DNA of 64,000 nucleotides, taken from positions 2,524,501-2,588,500 of the forward strand of contig NZ_CP047026.1 of the NCBI RefSeq assembly GCF_009796785.1, written 5' to 3'. This document shows positions 28,754 through 38,533 of this stretch, piece by piece. The position numbers were made by a program, and so were the translations under genes. Position 1 is the first letter of the stretch. The number at the start of each line of letters is the position of its first letter. The notes below the pieces were generated by a model. The model was given only the letters and a program-made list of their open reading frames with translations. It had not been told where the DNA came from and ran no database searches. This DNA is from Polaribacter sp. L3A8. Lineage in GTDB: Bacteria > Bacteroidota > Bacteroidia > Flavobacteriales > Flavobacteriaceae.

Positions 28754-29230
28754 TTAATTTCTTTCTAAAAATTTAATTTCTAAGTTTTTGGCTAAATCTC
28801 TACCATAAATAACAGCATTATCTATCTCATCAAAAACGGCAATTCTATATCTTTTATTACTAATATCCCAAATATTAATTTCGCATTCTTTCCTATTATT
28901 TAAAAATGTAGAAACTCTATCTAATTTTCTTATTGCTTTCCATTTTCCAAAACCAATAGGACCTACAGCATAAAATTTTCTGTATTTCATTTCTTGAAAA
29001 TTAAAATGATGACTTTCCATAACCGAAAACTTAATACCAAGTACAATTAGCGTTGTAATAGAAAACACATTGGACCTTAACATTCTACTAGGGGTTGAAA
29101 GAGTAAATGAACTGTCTATAATAAAATATTTATAAACTAAAAACAACGTTAATGAGTAGAAAATTGCCGCAAGAGCTCTACTGAATATAGATCTTTTGCC
29201 AAAGTGAATAATTACGTTTTTATCCTTCAA
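28754..29230 (-). CDS. Membrane protein of unknown function
   Basis: 158 residues with two hydrophobic helices (about 17-35 and 52-69) and a soluble C-terminal part (about 80-155) rich in beta-strand-like segments (YRKFYAVGPIGFGKWKAI, CEINIWDISNKRYRIAVFDE). The helix-helix-beta layout resembles a small PH-like membrane protein, but no family is certain. Spacing is 4 nt to the MutS-like gene and 3 nt from the ThiF-rhodanese gene, so all three are co-transcribed; the functional link is unclear. Confidence 0.65.
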   Translation of the reverse strand: MKDKNVIIHFGKRSIFSRALAAIFYSLTLFLVYKYFIIDSSFTLSTPSRMLRSNVFSITTLIVLGIKFSVMESHHFNFQEMKYRKFYAVGPIGFGKWKAIRKLDRVSTFLNNRKECEINIWDISNKRYRIAVFDEIDNAVIYGRDLAKNLEIKFLERN

Positions 29231-29233
29231 AAC

Positions 29234-30322
29234 TTAATAACCAGATATTCCTCCAGATAAACTTAACACATTTAATGCTGGATATTTTTTCTTTAACATT
29301 TTTGTTGCTCTGTAACTATTAATACCTCTTTGACAAACCATAATGTAGGTTTTAGTAAAATCTACCTCTATAGTATCTACATTAAACTCATTAATAGGAA
29401 TTGTTTGATGCACTTTAAAAGGTAATTTTAAATTCGGTAAAACTGCTATCAACTCTAAACTTCTCGACTGCGCTCGAAGTGACAATTGTTCTTTTAGTTC
29501 TTTTGATGATATTTGCAAATCTGAATTTTGAAGAGTACAGGCAGCATCAAAATACGTTTGTATTTTAAATAAATTTGAAATATTTTCTTTTAAAACTGTT
29601 GGTTTTAACTTCATTTTCAATTGTGTATTTTGAAGCGAATTGTAAATCAATAATTCATTTGCTAAAGGTTTTCCAATACCTGTTATCAATTTTAAAACTT
29701 CATTTACTTGTTGGATAGCAATGAGACCAACAATAGCGTTCATAGTTCCCACTTCTGAACAATTAGGAACATCTGTTGCCATTTTTGGAAAAGCATCTCT
29801 TAAATTGGCTGAATATCTTCCGTCATTTTGTAAAACATTAAAAGTAGCTGCATAACCATCAAACTTATACAAAGACCCATATACCAATGGTTTGCTTTTT
29901 ATAACGCAAGCGTCATTCAATAAGTATTTTGTAGGTAAAGAATCTGTGCCATCTACAATAATATCAAAAGTAGAAATCAGCTCAAAAACGTTTTCTTTTG
30001 TAATGGGTTTATCCGTAAAACTAACAGCTGTAAAAGCGGCTCTTTTTTTTATAAATTCTGATAAAACTGCTGCTTTCGATTTGCCAACATCATCTAACGC
30101 ATAAAAAACTTGTCTGTGTAGATTAGAAGCATCAACAGTATCAAAATCTACCAAATGAATTTTTCCAATTCCGCTTGCGGCTAAATACACCGCAATCGGA
30201 CTTCCTAATCCGCCACAACCAACCACTAAAACAGATGCTTTTTGTAGTTTTTCTTGCCCTTCTTCACTAATCTCAGATAAAGTAATTTGACGCTTAAAAA
30301 GTTCCTTTTTTGTTACACTCAT
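29234..30322 (-). CDS. ThiF/MoeB-type adenylyltransferase with C-terminal rhodanese domain
   Basis: 362 residues. The ThiF domain (about 5-245) has VLVVGCGGLGSPIAVYLAASGIG for ATP, FDTVDASNLHRQV, DGTDSLPTKYLLND and the catalytic-cysteine segment PNCSEVGTM. The two CxxC zinc motifs of MoeB are missing. The rhodanese domain (about 265-362) has the active-site loop MVCQRGINSYRA. The protein should adenylate a ubiquitin-like sulfur carrier (ThiS, MoaD or similar) and pass on sulfur. The linker (about 280-290) contains LSLRAQSRSLE, the translation of a dispersed palindromic repeat at 29460-29484. No moa or thi gene is adjacent. Confidence 0.9.
   Translation of the reverse strand: MSVTKKELFKRQITLSEISEEGQEKLQKASVLVVGCGGLGSPIAVYLAASGIGKIHLVDFDTVDASNLHRQVFYALDDVGKSKAAVLSEFIKKRAAFTAVSFTDKPITKENVFELISTFDIIVDGTDSLPTKYLLNDACVIKSKPLVYGSLYKFDGYAATFNVLQNDGRYSANLRDAFPKMATDVPNCSEVGTMNAIVGLIAIQQVNEVLKLITGIGKPLANELLIYNSLQNTQLKMKLKPTVLKENISNLFKIQTYFDAACTLQNSDLQISSKELKEQLSLRAQSRSLELIAVLPNLKLPFKVHQTIPINEFNVDTIEVDFTKTYIMVCQRGINSYRATKMLKKKYPALNVLSLSGGISGY
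29460..29484. repeat. Dispersed palindromic repeat inside a coding sequence
   Basis: CTTCTCGACTGCGCTCGAAG followed by TGACA, a palindrome-type repeat that I recognise as widespread in intergenic DNA of flavobacteria. Here it is in frame inside the linker of the ThiF-rhodanese gene and is translated on the minus strand as LSLRAQSRSLE. Confidence 0.75.
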
Positions 30323-30346
30323 TCAGCTCACAAGATAGTTAAATAA

Positions 30347-30377
30347 AAAAGCCATTACAAATGCTGTAATGACTTTT
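30347..30377 (-). terminator. Terminator of the SemiSWEET gene
   Basis: CATTACA (30353-30359) pairs with TGTAATG (30365-30371); the stem extends with one mismatch into AAAAG/CTTTT, with T-rich sequence on both strands. It lies 25 nt after the SemiSWEET stop codon and separates it from the ThiF operon. Confidence 0.75.
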
Positions 30378-30401
30378 AATTGTATTAAAAAAATCGCTGA
30401 C

Positions 30402-30659
30402 TTACTTATATTTTATCTTCATAACTAAGAGATAAAAAGTTAAAATTGCGGTAATTATATTCGCTAAAATTATTGATAAACTTTGTATCCAAATACCATA
30501 GATTAACCATAAAAGAACTCCAATAAAAAAGATAATATACATGGACAAAGAAAGTCCGGAGGTATCTTTTGTTTTGTAGGTTTTAAAAACTTGCGGCAAA
30601 AATGATGTTGTTGTAAAAACGGCTGCAACTAAACCAATAATCTCGTGTAGATCTATCAC
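30402..30659 (-). CDS. SemiSWEET-type sugar transporter
   Basis: 85 residues forming three transmembrane helices (about 5-25, 38-57, 62-82), the single-bundle SemiSWEET unit of the MtN3/PQ-loop family. The PQ motif is in TTSFLPQVFKTYKTKDTSG, and SLSMYIIFFIGVLLWLIYG follows. SemiSWEETs work as dimers that carry mono- or disaccharides by facilitated diffusion. The gene is monocistronic, with its own terminator; the substrate cannot be told from sequence. Confidence 0.92.
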   Translation of the reverse strand: MIDLHEIIGLVAAVFTTTSFLPQVFKTYKTKDTSGLSLSMYIIFFIGVLLWLIYGIWIQSLSIILANIITAILTFYLLVMKIKYK

Positions 30660-30695
30660 TGTTTATATTTTTCTAATATATGAATTACATAATTT

Positions 30696-30789
30696 GTCAT
30701 TTTGAAATGAGCTTTTTGCGATTGAGAAATCTCATAAAAACAGTTATTCTCTTTATGAGATTCCTCCTCAATTCTTCGTTCGGAATGAC
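30696..30789. repeat. Dispersed palindromic repeat downstream of leuS
   Basis: Begins GTCATTTTGAAATGAGC and ends GTTCGGAATGAC, with internal TCTCATAAA...TTTATGAGA arms. It forms a long imperfect hairpin 37 nt after the leuS stop codon and resembles the GTCATT...AATGAC class of flavobacterial repeats; it may also act as the leuS 3' end. Confidence 0.7.
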
Positions 30790-30825
30790 AAAAATAAGCT
30801 AATACAAAAGCACCCGTTACGTGTG

Positions 30826-33800
30826 CTATATTACAATGTTTATAATTTTACCAGGAACAATAATTACTTTCTTAGGAGCTTTACCTTCTAATTGGGCAAT
30901 TGTTTTTTCGTTTTCCATGACTACTTTTTCTATTTCTTCTTTAGATAAATCTAAAGGAAGTTCTAACGTAAAACGCATTTTTCCATTAAAAGAAATTGGA
31001 TAATTTTTAGCACTTTCGACCAAATGACTTGCTTCAAAAACAGGGAAAGCTGCCGTAGAAATAGATTCATTATTCCCTAACAAACTCCATAATTCTTCTG
31101 CAATGTGTGGTGCATAAGGAGAAACCAAAATTGCTAAAGGTTCTAATATTGCACGTTTATTACATTTTAAAGCAGTTAACTCGTTTACAGCAATCATAAA
31201 GGTAGAAACAGATGTATTAAAAGAGAAATTCTCTATATCATCTTCTACTTTTTTGATGGTTTTATGTAATGTTTTTAACTCGTCTTTAGTTGGTACAGCA
31301 TTAGAAACATCAAAATTTTCACCGTTAAAGTACAGTTTCCATAATTTCTTTAAGAAAGATGAAACTCCAGAAATACCAGAAGTTTTCCAAGGTTTTGCTT
31401 GTTCTAAAGGGCCTAAAAACATTTCGAATAAACGTAAACTATCTGCTCCGTATTCTTCACAAATAGCATCTGGGTTTACCACATTGTATTTAGATTTAGA
31501 CATTTTTTCTACTTCACGTCCTACTTTATAAGCTCCGTCTTGTAAAACAAATTCAGCATTTTTATAATCAGCATTTAAAGCATGATTTTTAAACGCATCA
31601 ACATCTAGTTCATCAGAAGCATTTACCAAAGAAACATCTGCATGTAAAGCCGTTTTAGTGATCATTACTAAATCTGCAAAATTAGGATCTAAAAACTTGT
31701 TATCTAATAAGTAGTTTTTTACCACAGTTTCAAATTCGTCATCTGTAGTAAAAGAATTTTTAGAAACAAAAACCGTTGGTATTTTTTCTAAAACATCATC
31801 CATAGATTTTTCATCAGAACAACCACAACCATTCTTTACAAAAGCAGTTGCTTTGTAAACAAAAGCAGAAGTTCCTAAAATCATTCCTTGGTTAATCAGT
31901 TTTTTTGCAAACTCATCTACAGGTACAATTCCTTTATCGAACAAGAATTTTTGCCAAAAACGAGCGTATAATAAATGTCCTGTTGCGTGTTCAGATCCAC
32001 CAATATATAAATCTACTTCTTTCCAATAGTCTAAGTTTTCTTTGCTTGCAAACTCATTCGTGTTTTTAGCATCCATGTATCTGTTAAAATACCAAGAACT
32101 ACCTGCCCACCCAGGCATTGTATTTAATTCTAAAGGATACACCGTTTTGTTTTTTAACTTATCGTTAGAAACCACTTTCTTTCCACGAGAATCCCAAGCC
32201 CATTCTGTTGCATTTCCTAAAGGTGGTTTTCCATCTTCCGTTGGTAAGTATTTTTCTACTTCTGGTAAAACGATTGGCAAATGTTCTGCATCAATCATTT
32301 GTGGCATTCCGTCTTTGTAATATACAGGGAAAGGTTCTCCCCAATAACGTTGTCTGCTAAAAACAGCATCACGTAAACGGTAATTTATTTTCCCGTAACC
32401 AAAGCCACGTTTTTCCATTTCAAAAATGGATAATTTTAATGCTTTCTTATATTTTAATCCTGATAAAAAATCTGAATTTGCAATTTTTGTTCCGTCTTTA
32501 CCTGCGTGTGCAGCTTCAGAAATATCTACATCTTCGAAAATATTAGGAATCGGAATTCCAAAATGTTTCGCAAAGTCATAATCACGTTGATCTCCACAAG
32601 GAACTGCCATAACTGCTCCTGTTCCGTAATTTGCTAATACGTAATCTCCAATCCAAATTTGAACCTTTTCACCAGAAAAAGGATGTATTGCAAAAGCACC
32701 TGTAAAAGCACCAGAAATGGTTTTTACATCTGCCATTCTATCACGTTCAGAACGCTTTGCTGTGGCTGTAATATACGCTTCAACGTCTGTTTTTTGAGCA
32801 TCTGTTGTAATTTTTGATACTAACTCATGTTCTGGAGCTAATGTCATAAAACTTACACCGTAAATAGTATCTGGTCTTGTAGTAAAGACATCTATCTTAT
32901 ATTGATTTTCTTCTTTAGCTGTAACTTCTTTCTTCTCCGTTTTTTCAATTGCTTTTGGAAATTGAATTGCCGAATTAATTTTAGAAACTGCTCCAAGTAC
33001 ATTTTTAATTACTTCTTCATTTGTAAAACGAACTACATTAAAGCCTTCGCTTGTAAAATAAAGATCTCTTGCTGCTTCATCTTCTTTACCAGAAAATTCC
33101 ACAATTAAGTTTTTAGTAACACAAACATAATCTACTAAAAATGTACCAATGGTATATTTTTTTCTAAATTTTGATGCTCCTTTTTTATTCTTTAACTCGT
33201 TCCAAAGAACTGTTTCTGCTTTCGATAAATTTTGTCTTAATTCTTTTAAAGCTTCTAATTCTTTATAAGATAATTTTACTTCAGAAGAGACTTTTTCAGA
33301 ACCATTTGCTACATCAAAAGTAACCATGGCACCCACAGATTTACCAATCCAATTGGTTTGAGAATCTTTTAAAGGCTGTGGCCAATCTATTTTTTCTAAT
33401 CCGTCTAACAAACGTTGTGCATATGCAGAAATTCGCATAGACCATTGTGTCATTTTCTTTCTGATAACAGGATGACTACCACGTTCTGATACTCCGTTTA
33501 CAATCTCATCATTTGCTAAAACGGTTCCTAAAGCAGGACACCAGTTTACTTCTGTATCAGATAAAAACGTTAAACGGTATTGTAATAAAATTTCTTCTTG
33601 TTCTTTTGTTGATAACGCTTTCCATTCATCCGCAGAAAAAGATTGAATTTCTTCATCACAAACTGCATTTACTGTTGCGTTACCTTCTTTTTTAAATATT
33701 TTAATCAAAGTAGAAACATCTTCTGCCTTGTCTGTATCTTTATTATACCAAGAATCAAATAATTGAATAAAAATCCACTGTGTCCATTTATAATACTCAG

Positions 33801-34185
33801 GACTAGAAGTTCTTACTTCTCTGCTCCAATCGAAAGAAAAACCAATAGTATCTAATTGTCTTCTGTAGGTTGCTACATTATCTTCTGTAGTTTTTGCTGG
33901 ATGCTGACCTGTTTGAATAGCATACTGTTCTGCCGGTAAACCAAAAGAATCATATCCTTGCGGATGCAATACGTTAAAACCTTTATGACGTTTGTAACGC
34001 GCATAAATATCACTTGCAATATATCCTAAAGGATGCCCAACATGCAAACCTGCTCCCGAAGGGTAAGGAAACATATCTAACACATAATATTTAGGTTTCT
34101 CAGATTCATTATTAGCTTTAAAAGTTTGGTTATCTGCCCAAAATTTTTGCCATTTCTTTTCTATATCTAGGTGATTATATTGCAT
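30826..34185 (-). CDS. leuS: Leucyl-tRNA synthetase with DUF559 insertion
   Basis: Class I synthetase charging tRNA-Leu, 1119 residues against about 860 in E. coli and roughly 920-950 in other Bacteroidota. HVGH (48-51) is the HIGH motif and KMSKSKYN near residue 890 the KMSKS loop. The editing domain is interrupted between MVTFDVANG (about 288-295) and the editing-site motif VFTTRPDTIYGVSFM (433-447). Residues about 312-405 are a DUF559 (Vsr-like PD-(D/E)XK fold) domain: SKAETVLWNELKNKK, FRKKYTIGTFLVDYVC, LIVEFSG, EGFNVVRFTNEEVIKNV. E324, D352 and E363 remain, but the usual second Asp of ELDG is S365. A Cys-containing insertion (NGCGCSDEKS) sits in the leucine-specific region. TAAATTTG at 34208-34215 (complement) fits a -7 box. 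Confidence 0.95.
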   Translation of the reverse strand: MQYNHLDIEKKWQKFWADNQTFKANNESEKPKYYVLDMFPYPSGAGLHVGHPLGYIASDIYARYKRHKGFNVLHPQGYDSFGLPAEQYAIQTGQHPAKTTEDNVATYRRQLDTIGFSFDWSREVRTSSPEYYKWTQWIFIQLFDSWYNKDTDKAEDVSTLIKIFKKEGNATVNAVCDEEIQSFSADEWKALSTKEQEEILLQYRLTFLSDTEVNWCPALGTVLANDEIVNGVSERGSHPVIRKKMTQWSMRISAYAQRLLDGLEKIDWPQPLKDSQTNWIGKSVGAMVTFDVANGSEKVSSEVKLSYKELEALKELRQNLSKAETVLWNELKNKKGASKFRKKYTIGTFLVDYVCVTKNLIVEFSGKEDEAARDLYFTSEGFNVVRFTNEEVIKNVLGAVSKINSAIQFPKAIEKTEKKEVTAKEENQYKIDVFTTRPDTIYGVSFMTLAPEHELVSKITTDAQKTDVEAYITATAKRSERDRMADVKTISGAFTGAFAIHPFSGEKVQIWIGDYVLANYGTGAVMAVPCGDQRDYDFAKHFGIPIPNIFEDVDISEAAHAGKDGTKIANSDFLSGLKYKKALKLSIFEMEKRGFGYGKINYRLRDAVFSRQRYWGEPFPVYYKDGMPQMIDAEHLPIVLPEVEKYLPTEDGKPPLGNATEWAWDSRGKKVVSNDKLKNKTVYPLELNTMPGWAGSSWYFNRYMDAKNTNEFASKENLDYWKEVDLYIGGSEHATGHLLYARFWQKFLFDKGIVPVDEFAKKLINQGMILGTSAFVYKATAFVKNGCGCSDEKSMDDVLEKIPTVFVSKNSFTTDDEFETVVKNYLLDNKFLDPNFADLVMITKTALHADVSLVNASDELDVDAFKNHALNADYKNAEFVLQDGAYKVGREVEKMSKSKYNVVNPDAICEEYGADSLRLFEMFLGPLEQAKPWKTSGISGVSSFLKKLWKLYFNGENFDVSNAVPTKDELKTLHKTIKKVEDDIENFSFNTSVSTFMIAVNELTALKCNKRAILEPLAILVSPYAPHIAEELWSLLGNNESISTAAFPVFEASHLVESAKNYPISFNGKMRFTLELPLDLSKEEIEKVVMENEKTIAQLEGKAPKKVIIVPGKIINIVI

Positions 34186-34281
34186 TTGATTCTTTTATTA
34201 AAGTGTGCAAATTTACATTTATTCTAAGAAAGAATAAAGTAAATAAATTGATGATTATTCGTATTATAGGAAATAAAAAAA

Positions 34282-34311
34282 GTCGAGATTTCAGCATTCT
34301 GAAATCTCGAC
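34282..34311 (-). terminator. Rho-independent terminator of rimP-nusA-infB
   Basis: GTCGAGATTTCAG (34282-34294) and CTGAAATCTCGAC (34299-34311) form a perfect 13-bp stem with a 4-nt loop, followed on the minus strand by seven T. It lies 24 nt after the infB stop. Confidence 0.9.
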
Positions 34312-34334
34312 CTTATATATAAGTTTTGAAATTA

Positions 34335-37205
34335 TTATTTCAACTTCTTCTTAACTGCTACTTCTTTGTATGCCTCAATTACATCTCCTTCTAAAATATC
34401 ATTGTAGTTCTTAATTTGAACACCACAATCAAATCCTTTTGTAACTTCTCTAACATCATCTTTAAAACGTTTTAACGCTGTTAAAGTTCCGTCGTGCACT
34501 ACAATTCCGTCTCTAATAATTCTAATCTGAGAATCTCTTTGGATTTTACCAGACATTACCATACAACCTGCAATATTACCAACTTTAGATATTTTATAGA
34601 TTTCTCTAATTTCTACGTTACCAGTAACTTCTTCTTTCATTTCTGGAGATAACATCCCTTCCATGGCGTCTTTTAAGTCGTTGATAGCTGCATAAATAAT
34701 AGAATATGTTCTAATATCTACCTCTTCTCTATCTGCTACTACTCTTGCATTTCCTTGCGGACGAACATTAAACCCAACAATAATTGCGTCTGATGCTGAT
34801 GCTAATAAAACATCACTTTCTGTAATGGCTCCAACACCTTTATGTAAAATATTAACTTGAATTTCTTCAGTAGATAATTTCTGGAAAGAATCTGTTAACG
34901 CTTCTACAGAACCATCTACATCTCCTTTTAAGATAATGTTTAATTCTTTAAAGTCTCCTAACGCAATTCTACGTCCGATTTCATCTAACGTTAATGTTTT
35001 CTGAGTTCTTACAGATTGCTCACGTTGTAATTGAGAACGTTTAGATGCTATTTGTTTTGCTTCTCTTTCATCATCAAATACTACAAACTTATCACCCGCT
35101 TGTGGCGCTCCGTCTAAACCTAATATTGATACTGGTGTTGATGGACCTGCAACTTTTAAATTAGTTCCTTTATCATCAAACATTGCTCTTACTTTACCAC
35201 TGTGTTTACCTGCTAACAAGTAATCTCCAATTTTTAAAGTTCCTGCTTGTACTAATACAGTAGAAACATATCCTCTACCTTTATCTAATAATGCTTCCAC
35301 TACTGCACCAACTGCATTTTTATTAGGATTTGCTTTCAATTCTAAAATTTCAGCTTCTAATAAAACTTTCTCTAATAATTCTGGAACACCTGTTCCATGT
35401 TTTGCTGAGATATCTTGAGACTGTATGTTACCACCCCATTCTTCTATCAACAAATTCATTGAAGATAATTGCGTTTTTACATTATCTGGATTTGCATTTG
35501 GTTTATCAATCTTATTGATTGCAAATATAATAGGCACTCCTGCTGCTTGCGCATGAGAAATTGCTTCTTTAGTTTGTGGCATTACATCATCATCTGCTGC
35601 AACTACAATAATAACTAAATCTGTTACTTGCGCCCCACGTGCACGCATTGCGGTAAACGCCTCGTGACCTGGTGTATCTAAAAATGCTATTTTTTGATCG
35701 CCAACTTTTACAGAATATGCACCAATGTGTTGTGTAATTCCTCCACTTTCACCATCAATAACATTTGCTTTTCTAATGTAATCTAATAAAGATGTTTTAC
35801 CATGATCTACGTGACCCATTACCGTAATAATTGGTGCACGAGTTTCTAAATCTTCTGGTTTATCTATTACTTCTTCTATAGACTCTTCTACTTCTGCACC
35901 AACAAATTCTACTTTGTGGTTAAATTCTTCAGCAACAATAACTAATGTTTCTGCGTCTAAACGCTGATTCATTGTTACCATCATACCTAAAGACATACAT
36001 GCAGATATAATATTTGTTACAGGAACTTCCATCATTGTAGCAACTTCACTTACAGTAACAAATTCTGTTACTTTTAAGATTTTGTTGTCTAATGCTTGAG
36101 CTTCTAACTCAGCGTCAGAATGTTCTCTGTGTGCATCTCTTTTATTTCTACGGTATTTTGCTCCTTTACCTCTAGAAGATTTTCCTTGCAGTTTCTCTAG
36201 CGTTTCTCTTACTTGCTTTTGAATTTCTGCTTCAGTTGGTTCTTCTTTTTTAACGGCTGCTGGTCTTGCTGCTCCACGTCCACCTCTATTAAAAGGAGGT
36301 CTACTACCACCACCTGCTCTATTACCTTGACCTGGTCTACTAGGTCTTGCAGTTGCAGAACCTGGCGCACCTGCTTTAGTTACAATACGCTTACGTTTCT
36401 TCTTGTCTGCGTTTGCATCTTTTTTAGGGTCTGGTTTCTTTTTCTTAGGTCTTTCAAATTGTTTTAAATCAATTTTCTTACCTGTAAAGTTTGGACCGTC
36501 TAATTTTTTATACTGAGTTTTGATTGCTTCTGCATTTTCTGCAGTAACTTCCTCTACTTTTTCATCAGATTTCGAAGCATCTTTTTTACCTTTTGGTTTA
36601 TCACCAACTTTAGAAACTTCTTTTTCTATTTCAGAAACAGTTTTTTTAACTTCAGGAATTACAGCCTTTGGTTTTTCAACCACCGGAGTTTCTTCAACTT
36701 TAGGTGTTTCAGCTTTCACTTCAACAACTGGAGTTTCTGCAACTACTTTCGGTTCTTCAACTTTAGGCGTTTCAGTCTTAGGTTCAGCAACAACCTCTAC
36801 AGGTGCTTCTTTTTCCTTTTCGACTATCTTGGCAGGTTTTTTACCGATATTTTCAATATCAATTTTACCAACAGTCTTAAACTCTAATTTATCTGCTTTG
36901 GCTTTTAAAACCTCTTCCTTCTTAACCTCTTCCGCTCTTTTCTTCTCTAACTTAGCTTCATGTTCTAAACGAATAGCTTCTTTCTCCTTACGTTTTTCCT
37001 CTCCAACTTCTTTAGATGCAGCTTTCTTGTTTGCATCTTTTTCAAAGCCATCAAGTAAAACTTGATAGACGTCACCCGTTATTTTTGTGGTTGGCCTCGA
37101 TTCTATTTCGTGACCTTTACCCGCTAAATATTCGACTGCTCTATCAAGAGAAATGTTTAATTCTCTTAAAACTTTATTAAGCCTCATTGTTTTGCCTACA
37201 GACAT
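34335..37205 (-). CDS. infB: Translation initiation factor IF-2
   Basis: GTPase that delivers initiator tRNA to the 30S subunit; 956 residues. The N-terminal IF2_N-like segment [21 protein letters not shown] is followed by a long low-complexity charged region (about 60-350) with [18 protein letters not shown] repeats, then Lys/Arg/Gly-rich sequence. The second IF2_N (about 380-430), G domain ([15 protein letters not shown] near 465; [14 protein letters not shown]) and C-terminal domains follow. The start at 37205 ([11 protein letters not shown]) keeps the short lead usually seen in this phylum. Last gene of rimP-nusA-infB; a strong terminator follows. Confidence 0.97.
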   Translation of the reverse strand: MSVGKTMRLNKVLRELNISLDRAVEYLAGKGHEIESRPTTKITGDVYQVLLDGFEKDANKKAASKEVGEEKRKEKEAIRLEHEAKLEKKRAEEVKKEEVLKAKADKLEFKTVGKIDIENIGKKPAKIVEKEKEAPVEVVAEPKTETPKVEEPKVVAETPVVEVKAETPKVEETPVVEKPKAVIPEVKKTVSEIEKEVSKVGDKPKGKKDASKSDEKVEEVTAENAEAIKTQYKKLDGPNFTGKKIDLKQFERPKKKKPDPKKDANADKKKRKRIVTKAGAPGSATARPSRPGQGNRAGGGSRPPFNRGGRGAARPAAVKKEEPTEAEIQKQVRETLEKLQGKSSRGKGAKYRRNKRDAHREHSDAELEAQALDNKILKVTEFVTVSEVATMMEVPVTNIISACMSLGMMVTMNQRLDAETLVIVAEEFNHKVEFVGAEVEESIEEVIDKPEDLETRAPIITVMGHVDHGKTSLLDYIRKANVIDGESGGITQHIGAYSVKVGDQKIAFLDTPGHEAFTAMRARGAQVTDLVIIVVAADDDVMPQTKEAISHAQAAGVPIIFAINKIDKPNANPDNVKTQLSSMNLLIEEWGGNIQSQDISAKHGTGVPELLEKVLLEAEILELKANPNKNAVGAVVEALLDKGRGYVSTVLVQAGTLKIGDYLLAGKHSGKVRAMFDDKGTNLKVAGPSTPVSILGLDGAPQAGDKFVVFDDEREAKQIASKRSQLQREQSVRTQKTLTLDEIGRRIALGDFKELNIILKGDVDGSVEALTDSFQKLSTEEIQVNILHKGVGAITESDVLLASASDAIIVGFNVRPQGNARVVADREEVDIRTYSIIYAAINDLKDAMEGMLSPEMKEEVTGNVEIREIYKISKVGNIAGCMVMSGKIQRDSQIRIIRDGIVVHDGTLTALKRFKDDVREVTKGFDCGVQIKNYNDILEGDVIEAYKEVAVKKKLK

Positions 37206-37265
37206 AAATTCTTTTTAACTTTATACTTGTAAAAATATACTTTTTACTTTAATACTATACTATAC

Positions 37266-38522
37266 TTAGTCCTCGAATTCTTCTTTCAAGATTCTTTGAA
37301 CGTCCATAATTGTTTCCTCTTCTAAATCAGTTCTTCTTACTAGTTCTGCAACACTTGTTTCCAAGACACTTCTTGCAGTATCTAAACCAATCTTTTTGAA
37401 TTCAACAATAACCCAATCTTCAATTTCATCGCCAAACTCTGTTAACTCTACGTCTTCTTCTTCTAGACCTTCTCTCTTAACGTCTATTTCGTAACCTGTT
37501 AACTCACTTGCCAAACGAATATTTACACCACCTCTACCAATTGCTTTAGAAACTTCTTCTGGTTTTAATAAAACGCTTACACGTCCTTTTTTACCGTTTC
37601 TTTCTTCATCAAACATTTCTATTTCCATTGATGTCACTTTAGCAGGACTCAATGCTCTTGAAATAAATAATTGTTCGTTTTTGGTATAGTTAATAACGTC
37701 TATATTTTCATTCCCTAATTCACGTACTATACCATGAATTCTAGAACCTTTTACACCAACACAAGCTCCTACAGGATCTATTCTATCATCATAAGAATCT
37801 ACCGCTACTTTTGCTTTTTCTCCTGGTATTCTTGCCACACCTTCAACAGTAATTAAACCATCAAAAACTTCTGGAATTTCTTGCTCGAACAGCTTGTTTA
37901 AGAAAACAGGCGATGTTCTTGATAAGATAATCGCTGGTTTATTTCCTCTTAACTCTACTGTTTTTATAACACCTTTTACAGAATCTCCTTTTCTAAAAAA
38001 GTCTGAACGAATTTGCTCACTTTTTGGTAATACAATTTCATTACCATCATCATCTAACAAAATAATTGCATTATGACGAATGTGATGCACCTCTGCACTG
38101 TACAATTCTCCTTCTAATTCTTTAAACTGCTTAAAGATATTTGTACTGTCGTGTTCGTAAATTTTAGAAATTAAGTTTTGGCGTAATGCTAAAATAGCTC
38201 TTCTTCCTAAATCTATTAACTTCACTTCTTCAGATACATCTTCACCAATTTCAAAATCTGGCTCAATTAATCTTGCTTCCGCTAATTCAATTTCTTCATT
38301 ATCATCTTCAGAAAAACCATCTGCAACAACAACTCTATTTCTCCAAATTTCTAAATCTCCTTTATCTGGGTTAATAATAATATCAAAATTATCATCAGAA
38401 CCAAACTTACGTTTTAAGGCAGCTCTAAAAACTTCTTCTAAAATAGACATTAATGTTACTCTGTCTATACTCTTGTTATCTTTAAATTCTGAAAACGAAT
38501 CAATTAATGCTATATTCTCCAT
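37266..38522 (-). CDS. nusA: Transcription termination/antitermination factor NusA
   Basis: RNA polymerase-associated elongation factor, 418 residues. N-terminal RNAP-binding domain (1-130; ALIDSFSEFKDNKSIDRVTL), S1 domain (about 135-200), KH1 and KH2 (about 205-350) with RIPGEKAKVAVDSYDDRIDPVGACVG, GSRIHGIVRELGNENIDVI and KAIGRGGVNIRLASELTGYEIDV. An acidic C-terminal region replaces the two AR repeats of E. coli NusA (495 residues), as in other Bacteroidota. Between rimP (11 nt) and infB (60 nt) in the conserved operon. Confidence 0.97.
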   Translation of the reverse strand: MENIALIDSFSEFKDNKSIDRVTLMSILEEVFRAALKRKFGSDDNFDIIINPDKGDLEIWRNRVVVADGFSEDDNEEIELAEARLIEPDFEIGEDVSEEVKLIDLGRRAILALRQNLISKIYEHDSTNIFKQFKELEGELYSAEVHHIRHNAIILLDDDGNEIVLPKSEQIRSDFFRKGDSVKGVIKTVELRGNKPAIILSRTSPVFLNKLFEQEIPEVFDGLITVEGVARIPGEKAKVAVDSYDDRIDPVGACVGVKGSRIHGIVRELGNENIDVINYTKNEQLFISRALSPAKVTSMEIEMFDEERNGKKGRVSVLLKPEEVSKAIGRGGVNIRLASELTGYEIDVKREGLEEEDVELTEFGDEIEDWVIVEFKKIGLDTARSVLETSVAELVRRTDLEEETIMDVQRILKEEFED

Positions 38523-38533
38523 TACATTTTTGC

